Source: Blastomonas sp. AAP53 (GTDB lineage Bacteria; Pseudomonadota; Alphaproteobacteria; Sphingomonadales; Sphingomonadaceae). From it: 64,000 nt of DNA. This document shows positions 16,861 to 25,574 of the stretch, piece by piece. The notes beneath the pieces were generated by a model. It did not search any database and had not been told where the DNA came from. It saw only the letters and a program-made list of their open reading frames with translations. The DNA lies in NCBI RefSeq assembly GCF_000331245.1, contig NZ_ANFZ01000009.1:186001-250000 (forward strand), read 5' to 3'. How positions within the stretch are numbered: position 1 is the stretch's first letter; each line of letters opens with the position of its first letter. The position numbers and the translations under genes are program-made.

Positions 16861-18054
16861 CTAGTCTGCCGCAAGCGGGGACGGGCGCGTTTGCCACAGC
16901 AACAGCGCCACGAGCGCGAGGTTCCACAGCATCAATACCGGCATCAATAGGCCAAAGGGGATCGCCAGCAAGGCGGCCGCGGCGACCATGCTGGGGGAAC
17001 CGGCCAGTCTGCGCCAGACCCTGGGCAGGGGGCCGTTCACGCGTCCGAGCACGATGGCCAGACCCGGCAGGATCAGTGCGGCAAAAAGCCCGGCAAGCCG
17101 GTCAGATGCCGCCACGCCCAGAACGGTGATGACGATGAACGCGGCGGCAAAGGCAATATCGCGCGCGGCCTGCTCCATCTCGCTGGTCAGCATCCCGGCA
17201 AATCGACCGAACAGCCGGTTGGCGCCATGGCCTGCACCGCGGCCAGCGATCAGCATTGCGAGCGCCGCCATGCTCCAGCCACCAATGGCAGCTCCGATTC
17301 CCAGAACCGGCAGCGCGACCGCCGATATCCGCAGGGCCGGACCGCTCCACCTTGCCGACCAGGCTCGCAATGCCAGGCTGCGCACGGGTGCCGTTTGCAC
17401 CAGCTTCCCGCCCAGGGTCCCCGAGGACCCGGCAAGCTCCTGAAGCGCCAGGATGTTCACCTCGTGCCCTTCGCGGACCATCGCGATGCGGCCCGCCTCT
17501 GCCAGGGCAAAGGGCAGCACCTCGCGCCGATAGCCCTTCTGTATCGCCAGCCTCAACAACGCAGACTGGATGCTCCAGTCCTCGGGCAGGTCGCGGGCAT
17601 CGACGACGTCGCGCGCGCGGATGCAGGCGAGGCCCGCCCAGACATGGTTGATGTCGATCCGTTCGAACCGCTCTATCAGCACGCGTGCGCCATCCCCGGG
17701 CGCGAAGCTGGCAACGAAGGTGCCCGTCTCGCGCGCCATCCGCGCCATGTCACCGGGGGCGACATAGAGCCCGTCGGCGATGATCAGCAGTTCGTCCTCG
17801 CTGGCCAGGCGGACGCTGATGTCGGCGATCGAGCGGGCCAGATGGAAGATGACACCGCGCCGGGCAGCATAGGTCTCGATCTGCCGCACGCGATCATCGA
17901 CGGCGCCGACAAGGCACAGGATTTCGCCGGCGCCTGCCTGCACCGCAAGGTCGATGTGCAGCATCGCCAGCTGGCCATGGGCCAGCGGCAAAGCGCCACG
18001 CAGGCCGGTGCCGCCGGGCAGTGTTTCGATCAGCGATATCAGGGCGGCACGCAC
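16861..18054 (-). CDS. membrane protein with a nucleotidyltransferase-like N-terminal domain
   Basis: 397 residues. Residues 1-200 are soluble. A stretch with L-P-L-A-H-G-Q-L-A-M-L near 22 and E-D-E-L-L-I-I-A-D-G-L near 86-96 recalls the sugar-nucleotide/NTP-transferase (GT-A-like) fold, but the canonical GxGxR glycine loop is missing. Residues about 240-390 form several transmembrane helices without a recognisable CDP-alcohol phosphotransferase motif. The overall shape is like bifunctional nucleotidyl/alcohol-phosphotransferases in which both active sites have decayed, or a distinct family. The start is a GTG. It lies between the DUF2336-like gene and the Hpt-like gene, all on one strand. 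Function unknown. Confidence 0.6.
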   Translation of the reverse strand: MRAALISLIETLPGGTGLRGALPLAHGQLAMLHIDLAVQAGAGEILCLVGAVDDRVRQIETYAARRGVIFHLARSIADISVRLASEDELLIIADGLYVAPGDMARMARETGTFVASFAPGDGARVLIERFERIDINHVWAGLACIRARDVVDARDLPEDWSIQSALLRLAIQKGYRREVLPFALAEAGRIAMVREGHEVNILALQELAGSSGTLGGKLVQTAPVRSLALRAWSARWSGPALRISAVALPVLGIGAAIGGWSMAALAMLIAGRGAGHGANRLFGRFAGMLTSEMEQAARDIAFAAAFIVITVLGVAASDRLAGLFAALILPGLAIVLGRVNGPLPRVWRRLAGSPSMVAAAALLAIPFGLLMPVLMLWNLALVALLLWQTRPSPLAAD

Positions 18055-18154
18055 GTTTGAGGGTCTGCTCCGGTTGGTCGGGAGCGGCCCTCTTATCGGG
18101 TGGCAGGTGCTCTGCCAACCGGCAGGACGATTGCAGGCGGGAAGTTAGGCGCGT

Positions 18155-18472
18155 TTACACTTGAGCGGTGGAGCTATCGCCAAAGTCACGCATCGCCGCG
18201 GCGAGGTCGCGCAGCACCACCGGGTCGCCAGGCGCGCCTTCCAGCGCGCGATCGGCGAGATCCACGATTCCCTGAACGCTGAAGCTGGCAGCCAGGCTCT
18301 TGAGCCGCAGCGCCGCAAAGTGCCAGTTGGCATCGCATCGCGACCGCCCCAGCAGGTCGATCTGTCGGGCCGCGCTTTCGACAAAGGCTCCCCGCAGTTC
18401 GGCGACCAGATCTGGGTCGCTGCCGACAGCGGCGGCCAGCGCCGCATTCAATGCTCCGGATTCATAGGCCAT
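18155..18472 (-). CDS. Hpt-like four-helix protein lacking the phosphotransfer His
   Basis: 105 residues. The region D-P-D-L-V-A-E-L-R-G-A-F-V-E-S-A and A-A-L-R-L-K-S-L-A-A-S-F-S-V-Q-G-I follows the pattern of a histidine phosphotransfer domain (aHxLKGsAxxxG), but the active His position is Leu and Lys-Gly is Lys-Ser. A His lies six residues earlier (N-W-H-F) and is unlikely to be in register. The product should fold as an Hpt bundle without carrying phosphate, perhaps binding a kinase or receiver. The Shine-Dalgarno is weak. Divergent from the coiled-coil gene (72 bases between starts) and same strand as the His-less kinase cluster. The Hpt assignment is moderately sure. Confidence 0.6.
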   Translation of the reverse strand: MAYESGALNAALAAAVGSDPDLVAELRGAFVESAARQIDLLGRSRCDANWHFAALRLKSLAASFSVQGIVDLADRALEGAPGDPVVLRDLAAAMRDFGDSSTAQV

Positions 18473-18543
18473 GACCGACTCGATTAGACGAGCCGCCTTA
18501 ACTTTCGGTTTCTGGCGGGTGAAAATCTGTTAAGCATGATGCC

Positions 18544-20910
18544 ATGGGCGAGGGGAAAAAGATCATAGATCTGCGGCATGGGCGCAGCGACGAAAATCCG
18601 ACGGCAAATGAGCCGGTTCCGGACATGGCGGCGCCTGCCTTGCCGCTGCGGAGCGACGCATCGGACGCGGATGATTCGGAGATGCGCTGGATGGACGAGG
18701 AAGACCTGCCCAGGGCGCAAGCTGCGATCGGTCCCGCTGGCTGGACCGCGATGGGCCTGGGCCTCGCCTGGACCGGCGCGTATGTCTGGGCATTGGTTGG
18801 CACGCTGCCCACCGCCGCGACCCCTGCGCTGCTGGTGCTATCGGTTTCGCAATGGGCGGTGCCGATGGTGCTGATCGCGGCGCTCTACCTTGTCTTTCAG
18901 CGCAACAGCACCAGCGAGGCGCGGCGCTTTGCCGGCGTAGCGGGGTCTTTGCGCACGGAAAGCGCGGCGTTGGAGACCCGGCTGGCGCATGTGAATGCAG
19001 AGCTCTCACTCGCGCGCGAATTTCTGGCCAATCAAAGCCTTGAGCTGGAATCGCTGGGGCGGGTGTCCAGCGACAGGCTGCGCGGCTTTGCCGAGGAGTT
19101 GCGCGCCATGATCCAGGCGAGCGATACCGGCATGCGCGCGATCGGTGAGGTCAGCGAAGCGGCATCCGGCAATATGGACAAATTGCGCAACCACCTTCCG
19201 GTGATCGCCAATTCCGCCAAGGACGTGACCAACCAGATCGGCAATGCGGGGCGCACGGCGCAGCTCCAGGTCGAAAGCATGGTCTCCGCCTTCGAGAAGC
19301 TGAACGCCTTCGGTCAGGCCGCCAGCGCGCAGATTGGTACACTGGTGCAGGAATCGGATGCGGCGACGGTGCGGCTGGCGCAATCGGTCGAAACGAGCGG
19401 TGGCGCGCTGTCGCGGCAGGTGGCCGAAGCGAGCCAGGCAATGGATCAGGCGATCGAGACGGTTGCCAGCCGTCTTGCCAATACGCTCAAGAACCTCGAC
19501 CAGACGTCGGAACGACAGGCCGAACAGCTCAGAGCGCTCATTGCCGATCTGGAGCAATCGCTTGCCAGCATGGCTGAAAAGATTGGCGAACAGGCGGCCT
19601 CCAGCCGCAAGGATATGCGGACCGCGACGGATGACCTGGGGCTGACGCTGAACGCGCTGGCGACTTCGACGGGCGAGAGCGATGCGGTTATCCGCCAGAT
19701 CATCCGTGCCGCCGATGCCCAGATCACGCAGGCCGAACAACGTCTGGAAGCGATGGATCGGCAAAGCAGCGAATCGCTTGCCCAGCTTGCGTTTGCGCTC
19801 TCGGCGCTCGACGGCAACGTGGCGTCGCTGTCCTCAAAGCTGGCGGCAGGCAGCGGCCATGCCGAGATTTTCGATGCCAAGTCGCAACGATTGCGCGAGC
19901 TGCTCGATGCCATCCAGCGCCAACTGGGCGATACCATCCCTCAGGCGCTTGTCGAACTGGACCGCACCACCGAGTCCAGTCGGCAGCGTGTGGGTGTCCT
20001 GCATGAAGGCGTGGCCGAAGTGGATGGCCAGATGATCCGGCTTGGATCTGTGCTGGGCAATTTCGAACAGCGCATCGCACAGCAGACCGGCGAAATCGGG
20101 CGGCTGGCGGAAGCGAGTGAAAGCCATTGGAGCGAGCGCGCCGACGAAATCGGCAAATTGGTCAACGCGATGCGCCTGGCGCGTGACGAGATCGATCAGA
20201 TCAATGCCCATTCTGCGGTGCGGCTGGTCGAAACAATGCGCGACGTGCAGCGCGAAGCCCATGCAGCAGCTGATGAGGCGCGGCGCGCCATGGAGCGTGC
20301 GATTGTTGGTGCGACCGACAAGCTGGGCAAGGACACCGGAGCTGCGCTGGAGAAGGTGCTGCGCGGCAAGGCCGAAGAACTGGTCGGCAAGCTGGAATCC
20401 GCCATCAACCGCGCGGTGGGCGCAACCAGCGATGCCAGCCTTCACCTCAAGGATCAGCTGGCCCGGGTCGACGATCTGGCAAGCCATCTCGAACGGCGCG
20501 TGTCCGAAGCGCGCGAACTGGCCGAAGAGCGCACCGATAACGATTTCGCGCGGCGGTTGGCGCTGCTCACGGAATCGCTCAACTCCACGTCGATCGATGT
20601 CGACAAGATCCTGTCGACCGATGTCAGCGACACCGCCTGGTCCGCCTATCTGCGCGGCGACCGCGGCGTCTTTACCCGGCGCGCCGTGCGTCTGATCGAC
20701 AATGGCGAAGCGAAGGAAATCGCGGCGACCTATGAGAACGATCCGGTGTTCTACGAACTGGTCAACCGCTACATCCACGATTTCGAAAGCATGCTGCGCA
20801 CGGTCCTTTCCACCCGCGATGGCGGGGTGATGGGCGTGACGTTGCTGTCGTCGGAGACGGGCAAGCTGTACGTCGCGCTGGCACAGGCGATCGAGCGATT
20901 GCGCGATTAA
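18544..20910 (+). CDS. membrane-anchored giant coiled-coil protein
   Basis: 788 residues. An acidic cytoplasmic N-terminus (1-64) precedes two transmembrane helices (about 66-87 and 93-118), then an uninterrupted Ala/Gln/Glu-rich coiled coil (about 125-640). A more globular, conserved-looking C-terminus (650-788) contains D-T-A-W-S-A-Y-L-R-G-D-R-G-V-F-T-R-R and R-Y-I-H-D-F-E-S-M-L. There are no Walker or methyl-accepting motifs. The layout (two N-terminal helices, then long coiled coil) recalls the Caulobacter polarity protein TipN, and it lies beside kinase/Hpt-like genes. That comparison is architectural only. The stop overlaps the convergent efflux gene by a few bases. Probably a structural or polarity protein at the inner membrane. 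Confidence 0.75.
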   Translation: MGEGKKIIDLRHGRSDENPTANEPVPDMAAPALPLRSDASDADDSEMRWMDEEDLPRAQAAIGPAGWTAMGLGLAWTGAYVWALVGTLPTAATPALLVLSVSQWAVPMVLIAALYLVFQRNSTSEARRFAGVAGSLRTESAALETRLAHVNAELSLAREFLANQSLELESLGRVSSDRLRGFAEELRAMIQASDTGMRAIGEVSEAASGNMDKLRNHLPVIANSAKDVTNQIGNAGRTAQLQVESMVSAFEKLNAFGQAASAQIGTLVQESDAATVRLAQSVETSGGALSRQVAEASQAMDQAIETVASRLANTLKNLDQTSERQAEQLRALIADLEQSLASMAEKIGEQAASSRKDMRTATDDLGLTLNALATSTGESDAVIRQIIRAADAQITQAEQRLEAMDRQSSESLAQLAFALSALDGNVASLSSKLAAGSGHAEIFDAKSQRLRELLDAIQRQLGDTIPQALVELDRTTESSRQRVGVLHEGVAEVDGQMIRLGSVLGNFEQRIAQQTGEIGRLAEASESHWSERADEIGKLVNAMRLARDEIDQINAHSAVRLVETMRDVQREAHAAADEARRAMERAIVGATDKLGKDTGAALEKVLRGKAEELVGKLESAINRAVGATSDASLHLKDQLARVDDLASHLERRVSEARELAEERTDNDFARRLALLTESLNSTSIDVDKILSTDVSDTAWSAYLRGDRGVFTRRAVRLIDNGEAKEIAATYENDPVFYELVNRYIHDFESMLRTVLSTRDGGVMGVTLLSSETGKLYVALAQAIERLRD

Positions 20911-22370
20911 TCGCGCTTTGTCGCACTGACCTCCTGCACCGCCGGCGCATTTTCCCACCCCCCGCCGAGCGCCCGGAACAGCGAGACCTCTGCTTCGGCG
21001 CGAGCCGCAGCGGCCGCTCCGCTGGCAGCGCGTGCGGCCAGCAGGTTGCGTTCGACCTCCAGCAATTGCAGCGCGTTGTCGCGGCCCGCGCGGAAGCGGA
21101 TGCGGGTGATCCGCGCTACTTCGTCCGCTGCCTTGGCGGCGTCCTGCAGGGCAGCCTCCTGCTCCAGCGCGCCTTTCAGCCGGGCCAGCGCCTGTTCGGT
21201 CTCCTGCAGCGCCGTCAGCACGGCGCCGTCGAACGCGGCCAGTCTGGCGTCGGCCTGCGCCGATGCCGCGTTGACACGCGCACGGGCCGCGCCGTCGATC
21301 GGGATCGACCAGGAAATCAGCGGGCCGAGCGAAAAGCCCAGGTTGTTCGATTCCGTCAGCGCACCTGGGGACGTCCCCCCTATGGAGAGCGATCCGGCAA
21401 GACGGATCGAGGGATAGAGCGCAGCGGTTGCCACACCTACGCGCGCGGTATCCGCCGCAAGGCGGGCCTCGGCTGCGCGGACATCGGGGCGACGGGCAAG
21501 CAGCGCTGCGCCATCGCCGACCGGGATTGCAGCTGGCGTGCGTGGCGGGCTGGCGCAGGCCGCCGCTGCGGCGTCCAGGTTGCCCGGCGGGTCACCGGTC
21601 AGGGTGGCCAACGCAAACAGGGCCGCCCGCTGCTCTGCTTCGAATTGCGGGATCTGGGCCTGGGCCTGTGCGACGAGCAGCTCGGCATTGGCGACATCGC
21701 GCCGCTGCCCGCGTCCGGCAGCCGACAGGCGTTGCGTCAGGTCAAGCGTGCGCAGCTGGGCCGCCAGGGAGTCGCGGGCGATATTGGCCTGCAGGCGGCT
21801 CGAGCACGCCAGCGCGTAAGTGCGCGCCACCTCTGCTGCAACGCTGACCCGCGCTGCATCCAGCTCTGCCTGCGCTGCCAGCGCATCGCCGCGCGAGGCT
21901 TCGACCGATCGACGGATGCCGCCGAACAGGTCGATTTCGTAAGACGCGTCCGTGCCCAGCTGATAGAAATCGAACGTCAGCGGCTCGGGCGGGGCAAAGC
22001 CCACGCCGGCATTGGCCCCCGTGCCCACCTGATTGGTATTGGCCGAAGCGCTGCCGTTCAGGCTGGGGAGCTGGCCCGCGCGCGCTTCGCGTACCAGGGC
22101 GCGGGCGCGCCGCAGATTGGCGCTGGCCTCGCGGACGCTCGTATTGCGCTCCAGTGCGCGAGTCACCAGCGCATCGAGCGCCGGGTCCTCGAACAGGCGC
22201 CACCAGCCTTCGGGAAGCGGGGTCTGGGCAAAGCGCGGATCCGCACCCTCGACGAACGGCTGCGCCGTTCCACCGGGCGTGGCCGGACGCCCGAAATCCG
22301 GGCCGACGGTGCAGGCAGAGAGTGCTGCGCCCATCGCAACGCAGGTGAGCAGGTTTCGTGTCTTGATCAT
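20907..22370 (-). CDS. RND efflux outer-membrane lipoprotein (OprM/NodT family)
   Basis: 487 residues. The signal peptide with lipobox L-S-A-C (Cys about 19) predicts an outer-membrane lipoprotein. The rest has the duplicated outer-membrane-factor fold, with P-L-P-E-G-W-W-R-L-F-E-D-P-A-L-D near 45 and R-R-P-D-V-R-A-A-E-A-R-L, both typical of NodT/OprM. It forms the outer-membrane exit duct of the adjacent RND pump. The start ATG overlaps the stop of the permease gene (ATGA), so it is the last gene of a three-gene operon. An upstream in-frame start without homology was rejected. Confidence 0.93.
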   Translation of the reverse strand: MIKTRNLLTCVAMGAALSACTVGPDFGRPATPGGTAQPFVEGADPRFAQTPLPEGWWRLFEDPALDALVTRALERNTSVREASANLRRARALVREARAGQLPSLNGSASANTNQVGTGANAGVGFAPPEPLTFDFYQLGTDASYEIDLFGGIRRSVEASRGDALAAQAELDAARVSVAAEVARTYALACSSRLQANIARDSLAAQLRTLDLTQRLSAAGRGQRRDVANAELLVAQAQAQIPQFEAEQRAALFALATLTGDPPGNLDAAAAACASPPRTPAAIPVGDGAALLARRPDVRAAEARLAADTARVGVATAALYPSIRLAGSLSIGGTSPGALTESNNLGFSLGPLISWSIPIDGAARARVNAASAQADARLAAFDGAVLTALQETEQALARLKGALEQEAALQDAAKAADEVARITRIRFRAGRDNALQLLEVERNLLAARAASGAAAAARAEAEVSLFRALGGGWENAPAVQEVSATKRD

Positions 22371-25300
22371 GGCTGATTGCCCTCCAGCACGGGCTGGTCC
22401 GGTTCGTTGGGGATGGTGTTGCTCTGCTTGCGGCGGGCCGACCATGCCCTGATCCGTTCCTCCAAGGTGCGCACCATCACGTAGAATGCGGGCGTGAACA
22501 GCAGGCCGAAGATGGTCACGCCAATCATGCCGAAGAACACCGCAATGCCCAGAGCCTGGCGCATTTCCGACCCCGGACCGCCAGAGATTACCAGCGGCAG
22601 CACGCCCAGGATGAACGCCAGCGACGTCATCAGGATCGGGCGCAGGCGCTGCGCAGCGGCGTGACGGGCAGCCTCCAGCACAGATTGGCCGTGGTCCTCG
22701 TTATGCTTGGCAAACTCCACGATCAGGATCGCGTTCTTGGCTGCCAGGCCGATCAGCACCACCAGGCCGATCTGGGTGAGGATGTTGTTGTCCCGCCCCA
22801 TCAGGTTGACGCCCAGGATAGCCGCCAGAAGACACATCGGCACGATCAGGATCACCGCCAGCGGCAATACCAGGCTTTCATATTGGGCGGCGAGCAGCAG
22901 GAAGACGAAGACCACGCCGAGCAGGAAGACCAATGTTCCGGTATCGCCGGCTGCGCGCTGCTGAAAGGCAAGTTCGGTCCACTCATAGTCAAACCCCTGC
23001 GGCAGCACCTTGAGCGCCAGTTGCTCCATCGCGTCGAGCGATTGGCCGCTCGAATAGCCGGGCAGCGTATCGCCCTGCAGCTCGGCGGATCGGTACAGGT
23101 TGTAGCGAACCACGCGATAGGCACCTGAATCGTTGCGCAGGCTCATGACCGCATCGAGTGGCACCATCTGTCCGCTGGATGATCGGGTGCGCAGGCGACC
23201 GATATCGGCGACATCATCGCGATAGGGAGCATCTGCCTGTGCGGTCACGCGGAATGTGCGGCCCAGGAAATTGAAATCGTTGATGTAGCTCGATCCCAGA
23301 TAGGTGCCGAGCGTCGAGAAGATGTTCTCCACCGGCACACCCAGTTGCTCAGCCCGTGCACGGTCGATATCTGCGAACAGTCGCGGGGTGCGGGTGTTGA
23401 ACGTGGTGAAGGCGCCGGCAATTCCCTCGGTCTGGTTGGCCGCGCCCATCATCGCGAATGCGGCTCCCTCAAGCGCCTGAAGTCCGGCGTTGCCACGATC
23501 CTCGATGATCATCTTGAAACCGCCGCCGGTGCCAAGTCCTGCCACGGGGGGAGGGGCGATGACCAGAATGCTGCCAGCCGTGATGCCCGACATCGCGCCG
23601 CGCAGCTCGTTGGCGACGTCATCGGCCGACGCACGGGTTCCCGCCTCCTTCAGCGAAATGAAGATCGCGGCGGCGTTGGGCGCATTGGTGAAGGTCGCGC
23701 CATCAAACCCGGCAAAGGCTATGGTATTGACCACCGAGCCATTCTTGAGCGCGATGGCCTGTGCCTCTTCCAGCGCCGCAGTGGTGCGCTGCAGCGAAGC
23801 GCCCGGCGGCATCTGGACAACCCCGATCAGGTAGCCCTGGTCCTGCGCAGGGATGAAGCCTGCAGGAGTCGCGGTGAAGCGCCAGCCGGCAATGGCGATC
23901 AGGATGAGATAGGCAATGCCCATGAACATCAGGCTGCGAATGGTGCGCGCGGTGAGGCGGCCATAGCGTTCCGAGAGCCTGGCAAAGCCGCGATTGAAGC
24001 CACCGGCAAAGCGCTGGCCCCAGCCGCGCCATCCCGCCGGAGCCGCTTGCTCGCTGTGCGTGCGCGGACGCAGCAGCAGCGCGGCAAGCGCAGGCGACAG
24101 GGTGAGCGAAACGAAAGCGGAAAACGCCGTCGCCCCGGCGATCGTCACGGCGAACTGCTGGTAGAAGGCCCCCGAGATTCCCGGGATGAACGCGGTGGGA
24201 ATGAACACGCCGCACAGCACCAGCGCGATGGCGATCAACGCACCGGAGACCTCATCCATCGTCTTGTGTGCGGCATCGAACGGGCTAAGCCCCTCTTCTT
24301 CCATCAACCGCTCGACATTTTCGACCACGACAATGGCGTCATCGACGACGATGCCGATGGCGAGCACCATGCCGAACAACGACAGGCTGTTGAGCGAGAA
24401 CCCGAGCGCGGCAAGCACGGCGATGGCACCTGCCAGCGCGATCGGGATCGCGATGATCGGGATGATCGCTGCGCGCCAGCTTTGCAGGAACAGCAGGACG
24501 ACGATGGCGACGAGGATGATCGCTTCTATCAGCGTATCCTGCACCGCGGCGATCGAAGCCTCGACATAGGTCGTGGGGTTATAGGGAATGGAATAGGCCA
24601 TGCCGGGCGGGAAATCATTGGACGCGCGCTTGAGTTCGTCCTCGACAGCCTTGGCAACCGTTAGCGCGTTCGATCCAGGAAGCTGCGATATTGCCAGCGC
24701 GACGGTCGGGCGACCGCTGGAAAACGCGTTGATGCTATAGTCCTGCGCGCCAAGTTCGATGCGAGCGACATCGGCAAGGCGGGTCAGCGCAAGGCCATCG
24801 CGCTTGACGACAATCTGGCCGAATTCCTCCGGCGTGCTCAGCCGGCCCTGCGTCTGGACACCCAGCTGGAATGCCGTGCCGCCGGTATTGAACGGCGGCT
24901 GGCCGATCGATCCGGCAGAGACCTGCGCGTTCTGCGCACGAATCTTGCCGACGATTTCATCGACGGTCAGGTTGCGCGCGGCGGCGAGATCGGGATCTAT
25001 CCAGACGCGCATGTTATAATCGCGTCCGCCGAACAGACGCGCCGCGCCGATGCCCTCGATCCGCGAAATCCGGTCGATGACCTGCAGTGTGGCGTAGTTT
25101 GAAATATAGGACTGGGTAAGCGACCCATCGGGTGAAAAGAAGTTCGCAACCAGCAGCAGGTCAGGCGAGTTCTTGCGCACCGTGACGCCGATCTGGCGGA
25201 CCTCTGCCGGCAGCCGTGGCTCGGCGCTGCTCACCCGGTTCTGCACCAGCACCTGCGCCTGATCGACATCGGTGCCCTGGGCAAACGTAACGGTGAGGGC

Positions 25301-25570
25301 CAGATTGCCGTCTCCGGTTGAGGAGGACGACATGTACAGCATGTCTTCGACGCCGTTGATCGATTCCTCTAGCGGCGCGGCGACGACATCGGAGATCGTC
25401 TCGGCGCTGGCTCCCGGGAAGCTGGCACTGACCACCACGGTTGGCGGGGCGATCTCGGGATATTGCGATACCGGCAAGGTGGGATAGGCCACCACGCCGA
25501 AGATGACGATCAGGATCGAGAGGACCGCCGCGAAGATCGGGCGGTCGATGCAGAAATGGGCAATGCGCAT
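22367..25570 (-). CDS. RND multidrug efflux permease (HAE1/AcrB family)
   Basis: 1067 residues, standard length. It opens M-R-I-A-H-F-C-I-D-R-P-I-F-A-A-V, the HAE1 start. Helix 1 follows, then two periplasmic loops, with proton-relay Asp residues in G-I-V-V-D-D-A-I-V-V-V-E-N-V-E-R near 405. The second half repeats the layout, including Q-I-G-L-V-V-L-I-G-L-A-A-K-N-A-I-L-I-V-E-F. It is the proton-driven inner-membrane pump that expels drugs, dyes or solvents through the adaptor and outer-membrane protein encoded on either side. Substrate range cannot be read from sequence. ATG 25570 is chosen because upstream residues lack family similarity. Confidence 0.96.
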   Translation of the reverse strand: MRIAHFCIDRPIFAAVLSILIVIFGVVAYPTLPVSQYPEIAPPTVVVSASFPGASAETISDVVAAPLEESINGVEDMLYMSSSSTGDGNLALTVTFAQGTDVDQAQVLVQNRVSSAEPRLPAEVRQIGVTVRKNSPDLLLVANFFSPDGSLTQSYISNYATLQVIDRISRIEGIGAARLFGGRDYNMRVWIDPDLAAARNLTVDEIVGKIRAQNAQVSAGSIGQPPFNTGGTAFQLGVQTQGRLSTPEEFGQIVVKRDGLALTRLADVARIELGAQDYSINAFSSGRPTVALAISQLPGSNALTVAKAVEDELKRASNDFPPGMAYSIPYNPTTYVEASIAAVQDTLIEAIILVAIVVLLFLQSWRAAIIPIIAIPIALAGAIAVLAALGFSLNSLSLFGMVLAIGIVVDDAIVVVENVERLMEEEGLSPFDAAHKTMDEVSGALIAIALVLCGVFIPTAFIPGISGAFYQQFAVTIAGATAFSAFVSLTLSPALAALLLRPRTHSEQAAPAGWRGWGQRFAGGFNRGFARLSERYGRLTARTIRSLMFMGIAYLILIAIAGWRFTATPAGFIPAQDQGYLIGVVQMPPGASLQRTTAALEEAQAIALKNGSVVNTIAFAGFDGATFTNAPNAAAIFISLKEAGTRASADDVANELRGAMSGITAGSILVIAPPPVAGLGTGGGFKMIIEDRGNAGLQALEGAAFAMMGAANQTEGIAGAFTTFNTRTPRLFADIDRARAEQLGVPVENIFSTLGTYLGSSYINDFNFLGRTFRVTAQADAPYRDDVADIGRLRTRSSSGQMVPLDAVMSLRNDSGAYRVVRYNLYRSAELQGDTLPGYSSGQSLDAMEQLALKVLPQGFDYEWTELAFQQRAAGDTGTLVFLLGVVFVFLLLAAQYESLVLPLAVILIVPMCLLAAILGVNLMGRDNNILTQIGLVVLIGLAAKNAILIVEFAKHNEDHGQSVLEAARHAAAQRLRPILMTSLAFILGVLPLVISGGPGSEMRQALGIAVFFGMIGVTIFGLLFTPAFYVMVRTLEERIRAWSARRKQSNTIPNEPDQPVLEGNQP

Positions 25571-25574
25571 GGGA

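Noticed and set aside
18498-18512. CtrA box upstream of the coiled-coil gene (TTAA-N7-TTTC)
   Set aside because: Two mismatches in the second half-site; too weak to call.
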